NCBI GenBank assembly: GCA_963969395.1
Contig: OZ017801.1
Span: forward strand, 20,589,611-20,653,610
Direction of reading: 5' to 3'
Source: Pseudoscleropodium purum
Taxonomy: Eukaryota; Streptophyta; Bryopsida; Hypnales; Brachytheciaceae
Length of the DNA stretch: 64,000 nt
Positions 38,701 through 51,500 of this stretch are shown here, in pieces. How positions within the stretch are numbered: the first letter of the stretch is position 1; every line of letters starts with the position of its first letter. The notes beneath the pieces are model-generated. The model was not told the DNA's origin. It did no database searches and was given only the letters and a program-made list of their open reading frames with translations. A program made the translations under genes and the position numbers.

Positions 38701-39599
38701 AAGCTTCACAAGCACTAGATGAAATGCTTGGATCAAAAATTGTAGAAACATTCCAAGTATTATTGATGAGTGCGTCAATAAGCAAAGTAAGGGGCTATGT
38801 AAGCAGCTGAGATTTTTAACTTTTGTCAAATTGTCTTGTTTAGTGTAAAAAGGGAACAAATTGACAATTTGAATACATATTACCATAGTAATGTAGGCTA
38901 ATTAACACAATAAAAGGATTTTGAACATTGTAAATGAGTTGGATTGGAAGAGCTGCAATTTGACATAGTGATCTTTGAATTTGAACATTTATCTTGTTAT
39001 AGGATATAGTCCAAACTCCTTGTCATTTTCACTCTCTCACCTTTTTTGCCAAATCATTTTCATTGTCTCTCTATGTATTGGTGAACTCCTTCAAGTTTGC
39101 AATACAAATTGTCTTTCTCAATAAAAATATGTTTTGTGTTTTAATGTTGGTATACTTTGATTCAAATTCAATGACTGGATTTTAATTATCTACATCTATA
39201 TATTTTTGCGTGACAATTTGATTGTGTGTTTTAATTGTCTTTATTGTGCGTTGTGTTTGTGAGAAATTGTATACTATGTTGAATCATTGAGGTAACCAAT
39301 AGTTTATAAATTAAATTTTTCTTAACTCATTGTTTGGATCATTAGATGATGTTTGAGGCATCTAGAAAACTATTTCATTGTCGTTTTTGTTGTCGGAAAC
39401 AATAGTGATGTAGTTAGATTATTTAATAATATATAATATATAATATATATAAAATATTAAAGTATTATTAAAATATCAATATTTGATGTAGCAAAGTCTC
39501 ACCTATGTTAGTAGAAATGTTTTACACTATACACAAAGTTCCTACAATTGAGAACTTGTAGTCTTCTAGAGGCCTCAAATGTCATGTCTCCCATACAAA
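35741..39599. other. AT-rich gene-poor sequence
   Basis: Very AT-rich with short biased open frames only. I searched the right end for a 3' LTR matching 44341-44543 and did not see one. Confidence 0.45.
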
Positions 39600-39610
39600 G
39601 AAGTCTTCAG

Positions 39611-40000
39611 CTAGTGAAAACTCCCACGTAGGAAAAATGGGGTGTGAATCATTAAAGCTTGGAAGGGTTTGTTGAGTGGAGGTGGAATAGAGCACATTCC
39701 AAGCTTATCCATACAATAAAGGTGTTTATCATGTGGTAATGACTTGGTAAGTATATCAACAATCATTTTAGTTGTAGAAATAAATTTTAGTTCAATTTCT
39801 TTGATGAGAACTCTCTCACGAGTAAAGTGATATTGAGTACCTATGTGTTTGGAATGTGAATGGTATTTAGTGTTATTTGTTAAAGCAATAGCACTTTGAC
39901 TATCACAACAGATAGGTGTTGGATTAGGTTGTGGAAATCCAAATACTTGAAGAAGTTTCCTTACCCATATTGCTACAGCGATAGCTTTTGCTAATGTCAT
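39611..40000 (-). pseudogene. copia RNase H region
   Basis: An open segment carries CDSQSAIALTNN, then HSKHIGTQYHFTRE and a DILTKSLPHDKH motif, matching the RNase H C-terminal part of copia polyproteins. The frame upstream towards the reverse transcriptase is interrupted, so it is a remnant. Confidence 0.85.
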
Positions 40001-40559
40001 ATATTCAAACTTTGTAAAAGAGAGGGTTACTGCCTATTGCTTCTAGGTCCTCCAAGATATAACACCTTCATTTAAGAAGAAACAATATTTGAAGGTGAAG
40101 CGGCAAGTGTCCTTGAAACCAGGTTAACCAGCCTAATATACATCAAAGTAGTTGTGAAAGAAATGGCCTTGTGAAGATTTTGTATAGTAGATTCTATAAG
40201 GTAAAATGCCTTTAATATACCTTAATGTATGTTTAAGTGTTTGAACATGTAATTCAACAAGAGTAGAAAGATATTAAGCTAAACTACTAATGGTATAAGT
40301 ACAATTAGGTATGGTGTTAACAATGGCATGGATAAGGTTGCCAACAATTTGGAAATGTAGATGTTCTTCTTGAGATAATTGGGAGTCTTCTTTATTAAGA
40401 CAAAGTCTAGATTGCATAGGTGTATTTATAGGTTTACAATTTAACATATTGTATTCTTGAAGTTTAGAGATAAGATATTTTGTTGATAAAGAATGGTTTA
40501 GCCTTCATTTTTATTTCTTAGAATGACATTACGAAGAATATAATGCAAATCACCTTTGT

Positions 40560-41120
40560 CTTACATATGAAATTCTAGCTATAATATATTTTTAATGTTT
40601 GAATAAGAGTCAGCTAATTACCAACTAATATACAATCATCAACATAAATAGTGAGTATTACAAAATCTTAATTACGTTCCCTTTTAGTGTAAATGCTTGC
40701 ATCAGATTCTAATCTTATTTTTTTTAATTATGGAGTAAAAGATAGTGATCCAGACATTGATAACCAAGCACATGAAGATTGCGTAAGTCCATATAATGAT
40801 TTAAGTAATTTACAAACTAGATTGGAACTTGAAGGAAGTGGAAAACCTTTAGGTATAGACATATAAATGTCTTCTTCAAGTAATCTATTTAAAAAAGCAA
40901 TTTTAACATCTAATTGATGAAGTTCAAAGTCATATTGAGTGGCAAGTGCTAGCAATACTTTATTAGAATTAAGTTTAACTACAGATGAAAAAGTCTCCAT
41001 ATAATCTACATCTTGAATTTGTGTAAAACTACAAGCCACTAAACGTGCCTTGTACCTATCTAAACTTCCATCAACTTTAGTCTTAATTTTAAAAGTCCAT
41101 TTAGAACTAATTGTTTTTCT
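40560..41120 (-). pseudogene. copia reverse transcriptase region
   Basis: Contains FELHQLDVKIAFLNRLLEED followed by IYMSIPKGF and KSLYGLTQSS in one frame at 40728-41039. The catalytic YVDD is at 40635-40646 in a broken continuation. Frameshifts and stops separate these parts. Confidence 0.88.
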
Positions 41121-42028
41121 ATTTGATGGTAATAGTGTAAGGATTCAAGTTTTATTCTTATCTAAGGATTCAAATTTAGCTTGAATGGCCTTTTGCCAAT
41201 GGTGAGAATCTGACTTTAATAAAGCTTCTTTCATTGTTTTTGGAGGATCCAAAGAAATTTGAACAATTTTTGCTTGATGTTTCTTTGGATTAGATTTCTT
41301 TGTGGGTGCTTTATTGGCTATAGATTCAAATAACCTTCTTGTTGGCTTAATGTTCCTTGTAGGTTGTACTAATGAGCTTAGTGGTGCATATGGTGACTTG
41401 AATGCAAAAGTAACTTCAAATTCATGAAGGAAAATTTCAATAATTGAATCTGAATTTAAAGTTACTTTAAAGAGGTTGTCTATTGGTGAATTTATTGGAC
41501 TATGATCATGTTGTTGAATATTTTGGTGTAGTGGAACAAATGAAATTCAACTGTAGGGATTAAAAATACTTTGTTGAATTGATATTTTGGGTTGTAATTG
41601 TACCTGTAAAGAAATTTGAGGTAAATTATGAATTTGAGGTAACTTATTTTGATGATTTCTTAACGTAGGTTATGTTTTGAATAAAGTTGGATCTATTAAA
41701 GTTTCTATATCATTATCTTCTTGTAATAATTGTTTTGTAGGAATTGTAATAAGGACTTCATCAAATATAAATTCTCTAGATATTATTAACTTTTTGGTGT
41801 GTATGTTCATCAAACAATAAGCTTTAATCTCTTCACTAGAATTCAAGAAAATGGCTTCAAATGAATGGAAATCTAATTTTCATCTTTGTTCTTTAGGAAT
41901 AAGAACATGTGCTTTGCATTCAAATATTTTAAGATAAGATAATTTAGGTTGATGGCCATACTATAACTCAAAAGGAGTTGAATTTATAGATATAGCCTTT
42001 GTTGGACTTCTATTTTGGAGATAATTTG

Positions 42029-42871
42029 CTATGTATAATTCTTCTCTTTAAAATATATATTTAGTAATTTGACATAAGATAGCATTGAAAGGACTGCTCT
42101 CGTTAATGTCTTGATTTTGAGTTCTAACACACCATTTTGTTGTGGTATGTAGGCTATAGTCGTTTCCCATTTGATGCCTTGTTGTTGGCAAAAAATGTTG
42201 AATTCAACAAACATGTATTCACCACCTTGATTAGTTCTTAGTATCTTTAGTTTATGATGTTTTTGGTTTTCTACATATCTCTTATAGAATTGAAATTTAG
42301 AGAATGCTTTAGATTTATGTTTCATTAAGTAAACATGACATAATCTTGTTAAATCATCTATAAAAGTGATGAAATAGAGATATCTAGTACGTATAGCCAC
42401 GTGCATGGATCTACAAATATCTGAATGAACTAGTTCCAATATCTCAATTGCTCTTCTTGCTCCTTGTTTGGGAAGTATAATCTTGTATTGTTTACCTTCT
42501 AAGCAAGATTGACATAAGGTAGTTTGTTTCTCATCAAAAAGTTCAATACCTTTTGAAACACCTTGTATTTGTTTTAATCTACTTTGGTTTATATGTCCTA
42601 ACCAAAGATGCCACAAATAAGCTTTATTAAGTATTAAGGTAGTTGAATTTGCTAATGCATAGTTATGTGATATGATAGTTTCACCCAATTCATATAAATC
42701 TGAATTTAATTTACAAGTTGCTATTGTTTGGCCCAATTGGTTTATAAAAATAGATATTCCATCTTTAATATGGATTTTTCCACTTGCCTTATCAAGTTGT
42801 TTTGCAGAAAACAAGTTCTTTGCAAGGCCACGGATGTGTAAAACATTAGGGTATGTACTTATCATTCCCAT
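42029..42871 (-). pseudogene. copia GAG-pre-integrase and integrase core
   Basis: A 280-codon open segment has the HHCC-type zinc region (HLWLGH...CQSCLEGK), the first catalytic Asp (LVHSDICRS), TNQGGEYM where the family usually has a D-N-GGE pattern, and QQNGVLELK with the Glu. The middle catalytic Asp therefore seems lost. Confidence 0.88.
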
Positions 42872-43007
42872 TTGTTAATTTTATGTTTACATTGCCATAT
42901 CCCTAAATGTTGTATGAAGTAGTATCATCTCCTAAATAAACCAATTGTTGATAATTTCACTTAGTATAATTTGTAAATCCCTCTCATTGATGGCACATAT
43001 GTTGTGT

Positions 43008-43019
43008 TGCTCTAGAATC
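43008..43019 (-). other. copia protease active-site relic (DSRA)
   Basis: The codons read D-S-R-A preceded by Trp-Tyr-Met, where copia aspartic proteases have D-S-G-A. The Gly-to-Arg change would be expected to destroy activity. Confidence 0.65.
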
Positions 43020-43087
43020 CATATACCATCTGGAATTAACTTTTTCTTGGTTAGCCAATGCTACTATATAAAGTTTATTATTTGTGA

Positions 43088-44330
43088 TCATAAGACTTGT
43101 TTGTCTTTTATTATTTGCTTTTTTGGCAACAATTTTGACTTTGCAATTGTCAATGTGATGTCTAGGTTTATTGCAATAAAAACATTTTTGTATGGTTGAA
43201 AAACTCTTCTTTTCAAAAGGTTTGGAGCCACTACTCTTTGCTTTTGAGTCTGAACTTTTCTTAAAGTTTTTCTTAAAGTAAGGTTTCTTACCTTTGTTGA
43301 AAATTTCTTTCCAATATAAAGAGCTAATGAATTATCAAAAGAAGAATTCATATCTTTAATGAAAGTTTCTTTTTGTATTATATGTATTATTAAAGATTGA
43401 AAAATAAGTCCAACTTGCCTTTTTAATAAACAAATGAAGGGTTGATAACTTTGAAGAAGACTCTTCATTAAAATAATCAAAGCTTCCTCATCTGGTATTT
43501 TTGAACCAATTGCAAGGAGTTGTTCTAAATGAGGTCTTAAATTGCAAATATGTTTAATAACAATTGTGTTTTCTCTCATTTTTAAATTTAGTAATTTATC
43601 TTTTAGATGCATTTTTGTCACTATGTCTTGTGATTCAAAAACAATGATTAATTCTAACCAAGGTGAATTTGATGTTTTATAAGATTGTATGTGAGAAACA
43701 ATTGAGTTTTTAAGGCAGTTGTTTATGATCGTTAATGCTAATGCATCCTAATCCTCCCATAGACTTATACTTCCTTCTCTTGAGGAAGGCATATTAGGAG
43801 TTCAAGTAGCTATTGGTGTTACTATTAGTGCCACTGGTAAGTGTTTTTATCCACTTACTATAGGCCATAATTTTTTTGCCTTGAAAATGAGTCATTCTTT
43901 GTTTCCATATGTTGAAGTAAGAGCCATCGAACTGAATTTAAAAGATAGACATGACTTATGTCTATCTTGTGTGTAGCCATTTCTAATATTCACTTTTTAA
44001 AATTGTTTGTACTTCACACTCTTCTATAAAATCTTCAGGAAAGAAATGAGAATTTTCTTTATTGAAATTTGCTATTACTTCAATGTAAGTTGTAGGCATA
44101 TTATTAACTCCATATGTAATTTGTGCAATTTCTAAAGGCTCTTCATGCTCTTCAATTGGAGGTGTATTTAAAGGAATTTGTTCTAATGCATTGTTAAAGT
44201 TTGCATTTGTAAATCTAATTCTAGTTTTGACTTTTTTTCTTTCAAATTCAAGAATTAGAAAATCAAAATCATCTTCACTTGCATTTTTCTCACTTGCAGC
44301 AAGAATTTGAAGATAACACATGGTGCTTTG
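43088..44330 (-). pseudogene. copia gag region with CCHC zinc knuckle
   Basis: The 43088-43621 segment matches the copia gag type with HICNLRPHLEQLLAIGSKIPDEE, written here as HICNLRPHLEQ then LLAIGSKIPDEE. A C-X2-C-X4-H-X4-C knuckle is intact at 43143-43183 but in a different frame. An upstream segment at 43983-44316 starts at an ATG just past the primer-binding site. Frameshifts separate the parts. Confidence 0.75.
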
Positions 44331-44336
44331 ATACCA
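44325..44336 (-). other. Primer-binding site for initiator Met tRNA
   Basis: On the minus strand the sequence is TGGTATCAAAGC, one base from the common plant copia site TGGTATCAGAGC. It lies a few bases inside the end of the proposed 5' LTR. Confidence 0.8.
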
Positions 44337-44340
44337 GGTT

Positions 44341-44543
44341 TGAATTGAAAGAGGAAGCAAAATCTATTATCAATCGTATCATGGATTTTATTATATAAAA
44401 AATCTTTTATATATGATTCTTATACGAGAAGACTCTCCTTTGGATGTGTATTATTGAGTCACAACTCTTTGTATATTAAGAGTTGTAGCTTTCTATTTCA
44501 CTAGTACACTACTTTATATTGTATAATTTCAATATATCTAACA
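44341..44543 (-). repeat. Proposed 5' LTR of the copia element, ~203 bp
   Basis: Read on the minus strand it begins TGTTAGATATATTG and ends ...CAATTCA, giving TG...CA ends, and it contains a TATATAAAAG promoter-like motif. The ends are inferred from the neighbouring primer-binding site because no second LTR was found to align with. Confidence 0.6.
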
Positions 44544-47500
44544 TATGTTGTAGAAAAAGATCTATACAAAAAAATAAAAAAATACCATAGACAATTTGCC
44601 TAATTGGTTGGTGCAATTCGTGCTTGGGATTGTAATAAGTATAGGGCCCTTGAATTAATAGCAAAAAGTTAGACCAATTGCTTGAGTTTTTGTAATCAAT
44701 TGAAGTTATAATACAAGTTGAATAGACTAATTGATATAATTATCTTTGGATCACTGTAGGTTTGTCTTGGTCATGGTCTAAGACTAGGAGTTAACTAGTG
44801 ATTGGTAGATAATTATGAGTCTAATCAACACCCAAAGGCTAGTAGAGTAGTAGAGACAAATGGTCTTGTATACGTGGACCAAATAAGCGTATAAGTGCAT
44901 AGGTGTATTCTTGATTTTGGGTTTTAATACTTGACAAGTTGTTTGGACATTGTGAAACTAAGACTATGTATGGTGGTTGCATTACACATGCATGCTCTAG
45001 ATTTAGTTAGAGACAAATTGTTTTAAGAGCAAGACCATTTGTCTAAATAGTGATTAGGCTAATTAATTAGTAATGGTGACAAATTGTCTAGGTAATGAAA
45101 ATCACTATTAATTAAGGAATACATACATAAATAAATTATCACTCTCTCTCTATATATCTATATCTATATCTATATATACACACTTAGCATTATACTTGAA
45201 TTGTAGGATTAGATCATGTGCATGACAAATTGTGGTCAAACTTGACAAATTGTCAAAAACTCCCTTACAGTAGCACATTAGATAGGACTAAGATGGCATG
45301 CACTAGCCTATAGCATTAAATAATCGAGCATTATATTATAAAAATATATTTTGACATTTAACATGATTCCTTTTTCTTTCAAGACAATCCAACAAAATAA
45401 AACATTTCAAGAATAGTTTCTTCACAAATTTAAATTTTTTGAAGAATAATTAGTATGTTATTATGGTTTGTAGTTGGAAATCTATTACCACATTTCTAAA
45501 ATATAAAATCCTTCATGAATTTGGCTTAGAATTTTTTTTGTATTCTATGATATACTCTTATTTTGAAATTTTAAGTTTTCAAAAGCTTTTTATATGGTTG
45601 ATAAAAATTTGTTTTATATATCACTTTTTCTTCAAAAAAACATAGTTATTACAAATTTTAAAAACTCACACACTTCAAATTAAATTAAATTAAAATGACT
45701 TAAATGACTTTAAGGCATTTAAATAATTAAATCATTAAATAGTATATTTTAAATATAATTTTTTTATGAAGTTGTCCTTAAAGTGTCATATATGTGCATT
45801 TTCTATTTACAAGTATCTTCACCAAACATTTAAAAACCACCTTCTAATATGTCTATTACTATTAGATCCTATTGAATCCTAATTAATATTTGAAAGCATT
45901 TACTATGATGATTTTAGCTTATGAATTATGGGCTATATTGATAAAAAGTTTAAAATCCCTTTATATGACATAATGGAGGAAGGTACTAGAGGATGATAGC
46001 AAGAAAGACATGCATGTACAACCTTTTTTACAAACATCCATGAGCAATCATTTTGGCCATAATTTTTGCACTATATTTCTAAGAGGTATAATTGTTTGGA
46101 AGGACTGTTTTTCAATCTTTAGTAAAATTTTCACACCTTTCAAAAATATTTTAATACTTTCATGCCATACTACAATACAAAAAATGATTGAACATGTATG
46201 GTGCAAGTTCTTGGGTGTTAAATTTAAAAAAGTATTGTCTAGTAAACCATGATATATATCCTCTACAAATAGATTTTTTAACCATTTTCTTTTTCTTGGT
46301 AAAGAACTTATCCTTATTTCCCTTACAATTTCTAAATTATACAATTTCCTCTTATGCCTAGTAAAGAATTTGACCAAAATAAATACCTTCTATTGCAATT
46401 GCTTTTGCCTCATTTAGATACTTACAATATGTAGGAATACACTCATTGTTTTGTTTTGCTTGTAAATGATGATAAAAATGGAAAAATTTACGCTAGTTCA
46501 TTTAGTATAAAACTCAAATAAATAGACTTGAATATCTTGACAATTGTGTTAAATGTCAAAATGACTCAATTGTATTTGACCATTGAATATAATTTATTGC
46601 CTTCTAAAGAATATTTTTTCAATCTAAATATAGTTTTCAAATTAAATAAATAATAATAGACACATTAAATTAAATTAATAGTATTAGTAATTAATAGTAA
46701 TTTAAATTAATTTAGATTTCTTATTTTTACACATCTTTTTTTTTCTTTTATATATATTTTATCATAATTAATTGTATAAATGTGGCGTTATACATGAAAA
46801 TGCAAATATTGCAATTTCAGAGATTATGCACAAAACTCAATTTTATATATTGTAAGATATATATTGAAATAAAAAGGGAACCAGAGGACTTGTAAGATCA
46901 AGTTTATATTGTTTTCTACAGAGTTCAATTGGCAATTTTTATTAATTTATACAAGTTTCGTGTAAAAACTTAATTAATTCCTGGATTTAAACAATTCAAT
47001 ATAGGATTGGCTATCTCTACATCCATATATTGAGTTTGCTTCATAATTTCAACATGAATATTTAACACCACATGCCATCTCTCTCTATGTGATTGAATCT
47101 AGAATTTCAACGGTACCCCAATTTATATGTGGGTTCAAGTACAGTGTTAAAATTCTCTAAATTGAATATGTTGCTAAGAAAAATAGAAAGAGTTAACTCA
47201 TGCATGCCTTGCAAAAGAGATACAAGTCAATCCTCTTTTTTTCATTGATTATTGAATATAGAAGCATTGAAATTGGTGTTATTAAGGAAATCTCATCCAA
47301 TTGCAACACTTTAAGTGCTAATCATACTTTCTAGTTTCTAGTGCCAAAATGGCTATATTATGAAATATTATTTCTATCTAAACATAGAAGACTCCAATGC
47401 ATTCAAAACATATTATTTCAAAACTATACCAAATAATAGATTATGAAATTTTTGTAGGGATTCAAATGTTTTATCAATAAATGATATAAAACTAATCCAA

Positions 47501-48581
47501 CCTTTGATATTGAAGTAGAAGACATCCACAAAATCAAGAGCCTTACTCACATATTGTATGATTACCTTCATTTAGAAATTGACTGCTTTGGCTTGGTATT
47601 ATATTTTTTATGCATAATTTTTTGAAATTATATCAGATTATGTAAAAATTTGAGGGATTAAATTTTTTATTAATAAATGATATAAAACTAACACAATCTT
47701 TGATATTGCATTGAAGTAAAACACATCCTTAAAACTAATAGCTTTGCCAACATGTTGCATGATTACCTCCATTTAAAACTTGGTTATTTTACTCAAAACC
47801 AAAAATAAGGTTTTTTCATGCCAAAACCATAATAAAACGTTGAAAATTATTGTTTTTTTTATGATGGTTGAAAATATTGTTTTACAATGGTTTCAAAACC
47901 GTTGATTTATAATGGTTGGAAGATGTAGAAATTGGCAATTGACCACATGGTGATTACTTAGGTACATGTAAGATGAACAAAATTGACTTCAATCCTACCA
48001 TATGGAGATTAGGTACATGCAAGATGAATAAAATTAAGTCCTGAATCCCAACTTGAAGAGTGCTAGCATGTGAATATGGAATCTATGAGCCCATAAGTCT
48101 AGATACTTATGTTACACTCTTCCATTTTAAAATGTACCTAGTATATTATAGGGACATGTGTTATTAACACTTTCAAATGGTTGTAGGTACACCTACAATA
48201 GTATAACTAGATTCTAGGTTCTTTGTTGTGCTCATGCGCTAACATCGTTGACCCCAACTCATTGTTGAAGCATGGAATACATGAATGCTTGAATTCTTAG
48301 TACGCTTACTCGAAGCATGATTGAAAAAATTGATCATTTAAAAAAAAATGCTTATATGTAAATCAATCATGGTACACAATGACCAAACTAGCTCATTTTA
48401 TCTTGCATGGTCACACCAATCCCTACAAACATGACTAGATACCTGTCTATCCAACTCCCAATACATCTGATTTTTGAAGGGATCTGGATAAATTACAAAA
48501 ATACTTATCTACACTCATGTCCTATATCAATCTATTGTAACCTCTGTTCCTCATTCTTCGACAACAGAATCTTGGGCTCTG
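44544..48581. other. AT-rich gene-poor sequence with one tandem duplication
   Basis: No gene recognised. A ~196-bp tandem duplication lies at 47460-47785, and short TA/CT microsatellites near 45135-45180. The right end holds the 3' flank of the ABCG gene. Confidence 0.45.
47460..47785 (+). repeat. Tandem duplication, period ~196 bp
   Basis: Both copies hold AATAAATGATATAAAACTAA (at 47477 and 47673), then TTTGATATTG, a GAAGTA-AA-ACATCC block and ATGATTACCT-CATTTA. Divergence is moderate. Confidence 0.7.
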
Positions 48582-51500
48582 TTACCTGTGTTGGAAGTTC
48601 AAAATTTTAATGCCAAGGATAAACACTACCGCAAATAGGATTGTGAATAGAGGCATCATGAGGGCCACAATTGGCAGGAAGTCATGCTTGAAACCAAAAT
48701 ACGTTTCAATGAATTGTTTGACTGGCTGTGTGCTGCTCGTATCCCCAAGCACACTTGTAGGGCTTTCCATGTCTCCAAATTGTGAGGTGATGAGTCCGTA
48801 GATGGTCCATGCCACAGGGCAGGCCCAGTAATACCATGCCCACCAGATTGGAATTTTCTGCACTCAAATGAAGCAATTTGACATACAATAATTAAACACA
48901 CTACACAATTCCATGCAAATCAGTAACTGTAAGGGAGAGGCATGTGAAAGTGTTCCTGCACCCAATGGCAGTCCTTTCTAGGAAGAGGCATCATTCTAAA
49001 ACACAAATCTCAGTGATTTGTAAATGGCTTAACAATGTCAGTCAACAATTAATAAGCCCTGTTTAGTATGTGCGCATTTAAGTTCTGAAATGACGCCCCT
49101 TCCTAGAAAGGGACGCCATTGGGTGCAGGGATGCTTTCAGGTGCCTCTCCCTTATACTAGACTGGAATTGTGATAAGTTTCATGTATTTAAAAAATCTTG
49201 GTGTTAGTAGCATTTGACTTGTAACTACTGGTTTGATTGTAAGCTTATCAAGGATGAAATCATACATGACTTTACTCTAACTTACTTTGTTTAAGAAATT
49301 TGGGAATGATACTTCTCATTCAAATGTACCAGGTAAAAGTAAACACTTAGTATTCCAATTATTTGGGTCCACAGTGATTGCATGGAAAAGTGTAGAAAAC
49401 TGGCCCAGAATGTACTTGTGTTAAACCCTACCTACAGTTAAGTAAGAGATTTAAAAAAAGAAGAAGTGAGACTTGCCAAATGTAACTTCTTTAGGTTTTC
49501 TAGAATACCTCTAAAGTAACGACACCTAAATGGATTCAAATAAGCAATTGAGCATTGTTCTTATTATTGAATTATCTAATTTTTTGATGGATCTCGTTGC
49601 AAGTCAAGAGAAGATTTTAGACTCTCTTCACATGCATTTTTTGGACACCCTATGAATAAACTATGGATTTTCAAAGAACTAAATATAGGTGTATTTAAAA
49701 TTGTCCTGAGATTCTCATGAATAGAGGAAATACATTTTAGGTGAGAATATGTAGGGGTCAGTTTTAAGTTTTGTTACCTTTAAAGTGTCCTACTAAATTT
49801 TTTTAACAAGAATATTGTTTCAAATTGCAAATATATATACACAAACTATAATAATAGTTTATAATCTTCATAATTTGTATTTTGAACATGAAAATTTGCA
49901 TGTCCAATCCCTTGATCCAAAGCACAAAGTTGTGATTCACAATCTGCTCAGTCATCCTTCAGTTCCAGAGAAACGTTGGTAAAGTATTCAAAACAAAGTT
50001 TAAGACTGGCTTAGAGTGCGTACCGGTTTGGGGATGAGGAAACCCGAGAAGAGGTTGAAGAAAGAGTAGAAGAAGGAAGCCACAATGGAAGCAATCTCTG
50101 TGTTGGGGGTGAGTGCCACCATCATCATCCCGTAGTAAGTGAAGGTGATGAATGTGAAGAACATGTAATATGTATACCAGAAGAATTTCATGGCAGTCCA
50201 CTCAAAGTTGATCATCGAGTATGTGATCATGGCATACACCAGTGTCTGTACGATCACATATGGAACCTCGATCACCAGCTGTGCAAACGCATAAGGAATG
50301 GCAGAATACATCCCAGCAGCACGCTCTCTGTAGAACACCGTGCGCTCAATGCCCACCATGGGCTGCACCGTTCCACAATTGTTGATTCCCAGGAACAGCA
50401 CAGCCCCATACATTGCTCCCATTACTGTGAACAGGTCTTGTGAAGAGGACCTGCATTCATTTGGGAGTCACACTCTTGTATCATTTCCAGATATTTTTCT
50501 GAATACAAAACAGACAAGCAGCTAGGCTACAAGAGGTGATGTCCCTGTAAATTTATAAATGAAAATTGTAGCACTACTTGCTTTTCAAGAAGCAATCTGC
50601 TCAAACATCCTTAATTTCATTCAAAATGGGGTTGCTAATCTTGTTTTGGTTTCTAGGCTTAAGCCATTTTTTGATGGTTCAGTTGTGAATCTGAAATAGT
50701 GTTCATATGAAAAATAACCTTAACTCAAGAATTTATGAACTCTAGAGTGAAAGGGAGAAGCCTGGCATTGACAGTAGCTAAGGTATGTATGCCCATTGTT
50801 GACCCTGCACCCAATTGTGTGCCTATCCAATCATCCAACATTCCAAGGCTCACAATTGATAGATTGCATAGGCACACAATTGGGTGCAGGGTCAACAATG
50901 GGCATACATACCTTAGCTACTGTCAATGCCAGGCTTCTCCCTTTCACTCTAGAGTTCATAAATTTTTGAGTTAAGGTTATTTTTCAGATGAAAACACTAT
51001 TTCAGATTTGTGACTGAACAATCAAAAAATGGCTGAAGCCTAGTAACTGAAACAAGATTAGTAACCCCATTTTGAATGAAATCAAGGATACCTCAAGCTT
51101 TGGAAGTTTGAAAACATTTGAAATATGTTAAACAGTGTTTTGAATTAAAAAGTTCAGGTGAAAGAAGCTTACGTTTTCTGGCCAAGATTCCAGAAAATGC
51201 TGCCAAAGAGAATCGCAGCCACAGCAGAGAAACAAAAACGCACACAGTTGTAGTCTGGGGTTCGCCAGTACGTCAGTTTTTGTTTCCACAAACATGAAGT
51301 GAACTGGGTAAAGAATGGTTGTGAATATTTAGTGGGGAAGTGAAGGTCTTGTGTTCCAGGGATTGATGATTTCAGTTGGTTTACCAGAGCCTTGTTCTTC
51401 CTGATGTCATAGTCAAAGCAAACAAACTCTCAGTATTGTCACTAATTCAAATCTTTATCTCAAAAATGGTACTATAATTGCTGTCAAACCAAGGGAAAAT

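Larger units (their letters stand above)
39600..44543 (-). mobile_element. Degenerate Ty1/copia LTR retrotransposon
   Basis: Reads right to left in copia order: 5' LTR (about 44341-44543), primer-binding site (44325-44336), gag with zinc knuckle, protease-like DSRA, integrase, reverse transcriptase, RNase H ending near 39611. Frames are broken repeatedly. The protease DSGA has become DSRA, and the second Asp of the integrase DDE triad appears to be Asn. A matching 3' LTR is not recognisable below 39.6 kb, so the element is probably truncated or rearranged at that end. It should be immobile. Confidence 0.9.

Noticed and set aside
39420..39600. Search for the 3' LTR and polypurine tract of the copia element
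   Set aside because: No stretch resembles the proposed 5' LTR at 44341-44543 and no clear polypurine tract is seen.
42672..43199. Plus-strand open frames opposite the copia polyprotein
   Set aside because: They are antisense to integrase and gag sequence.
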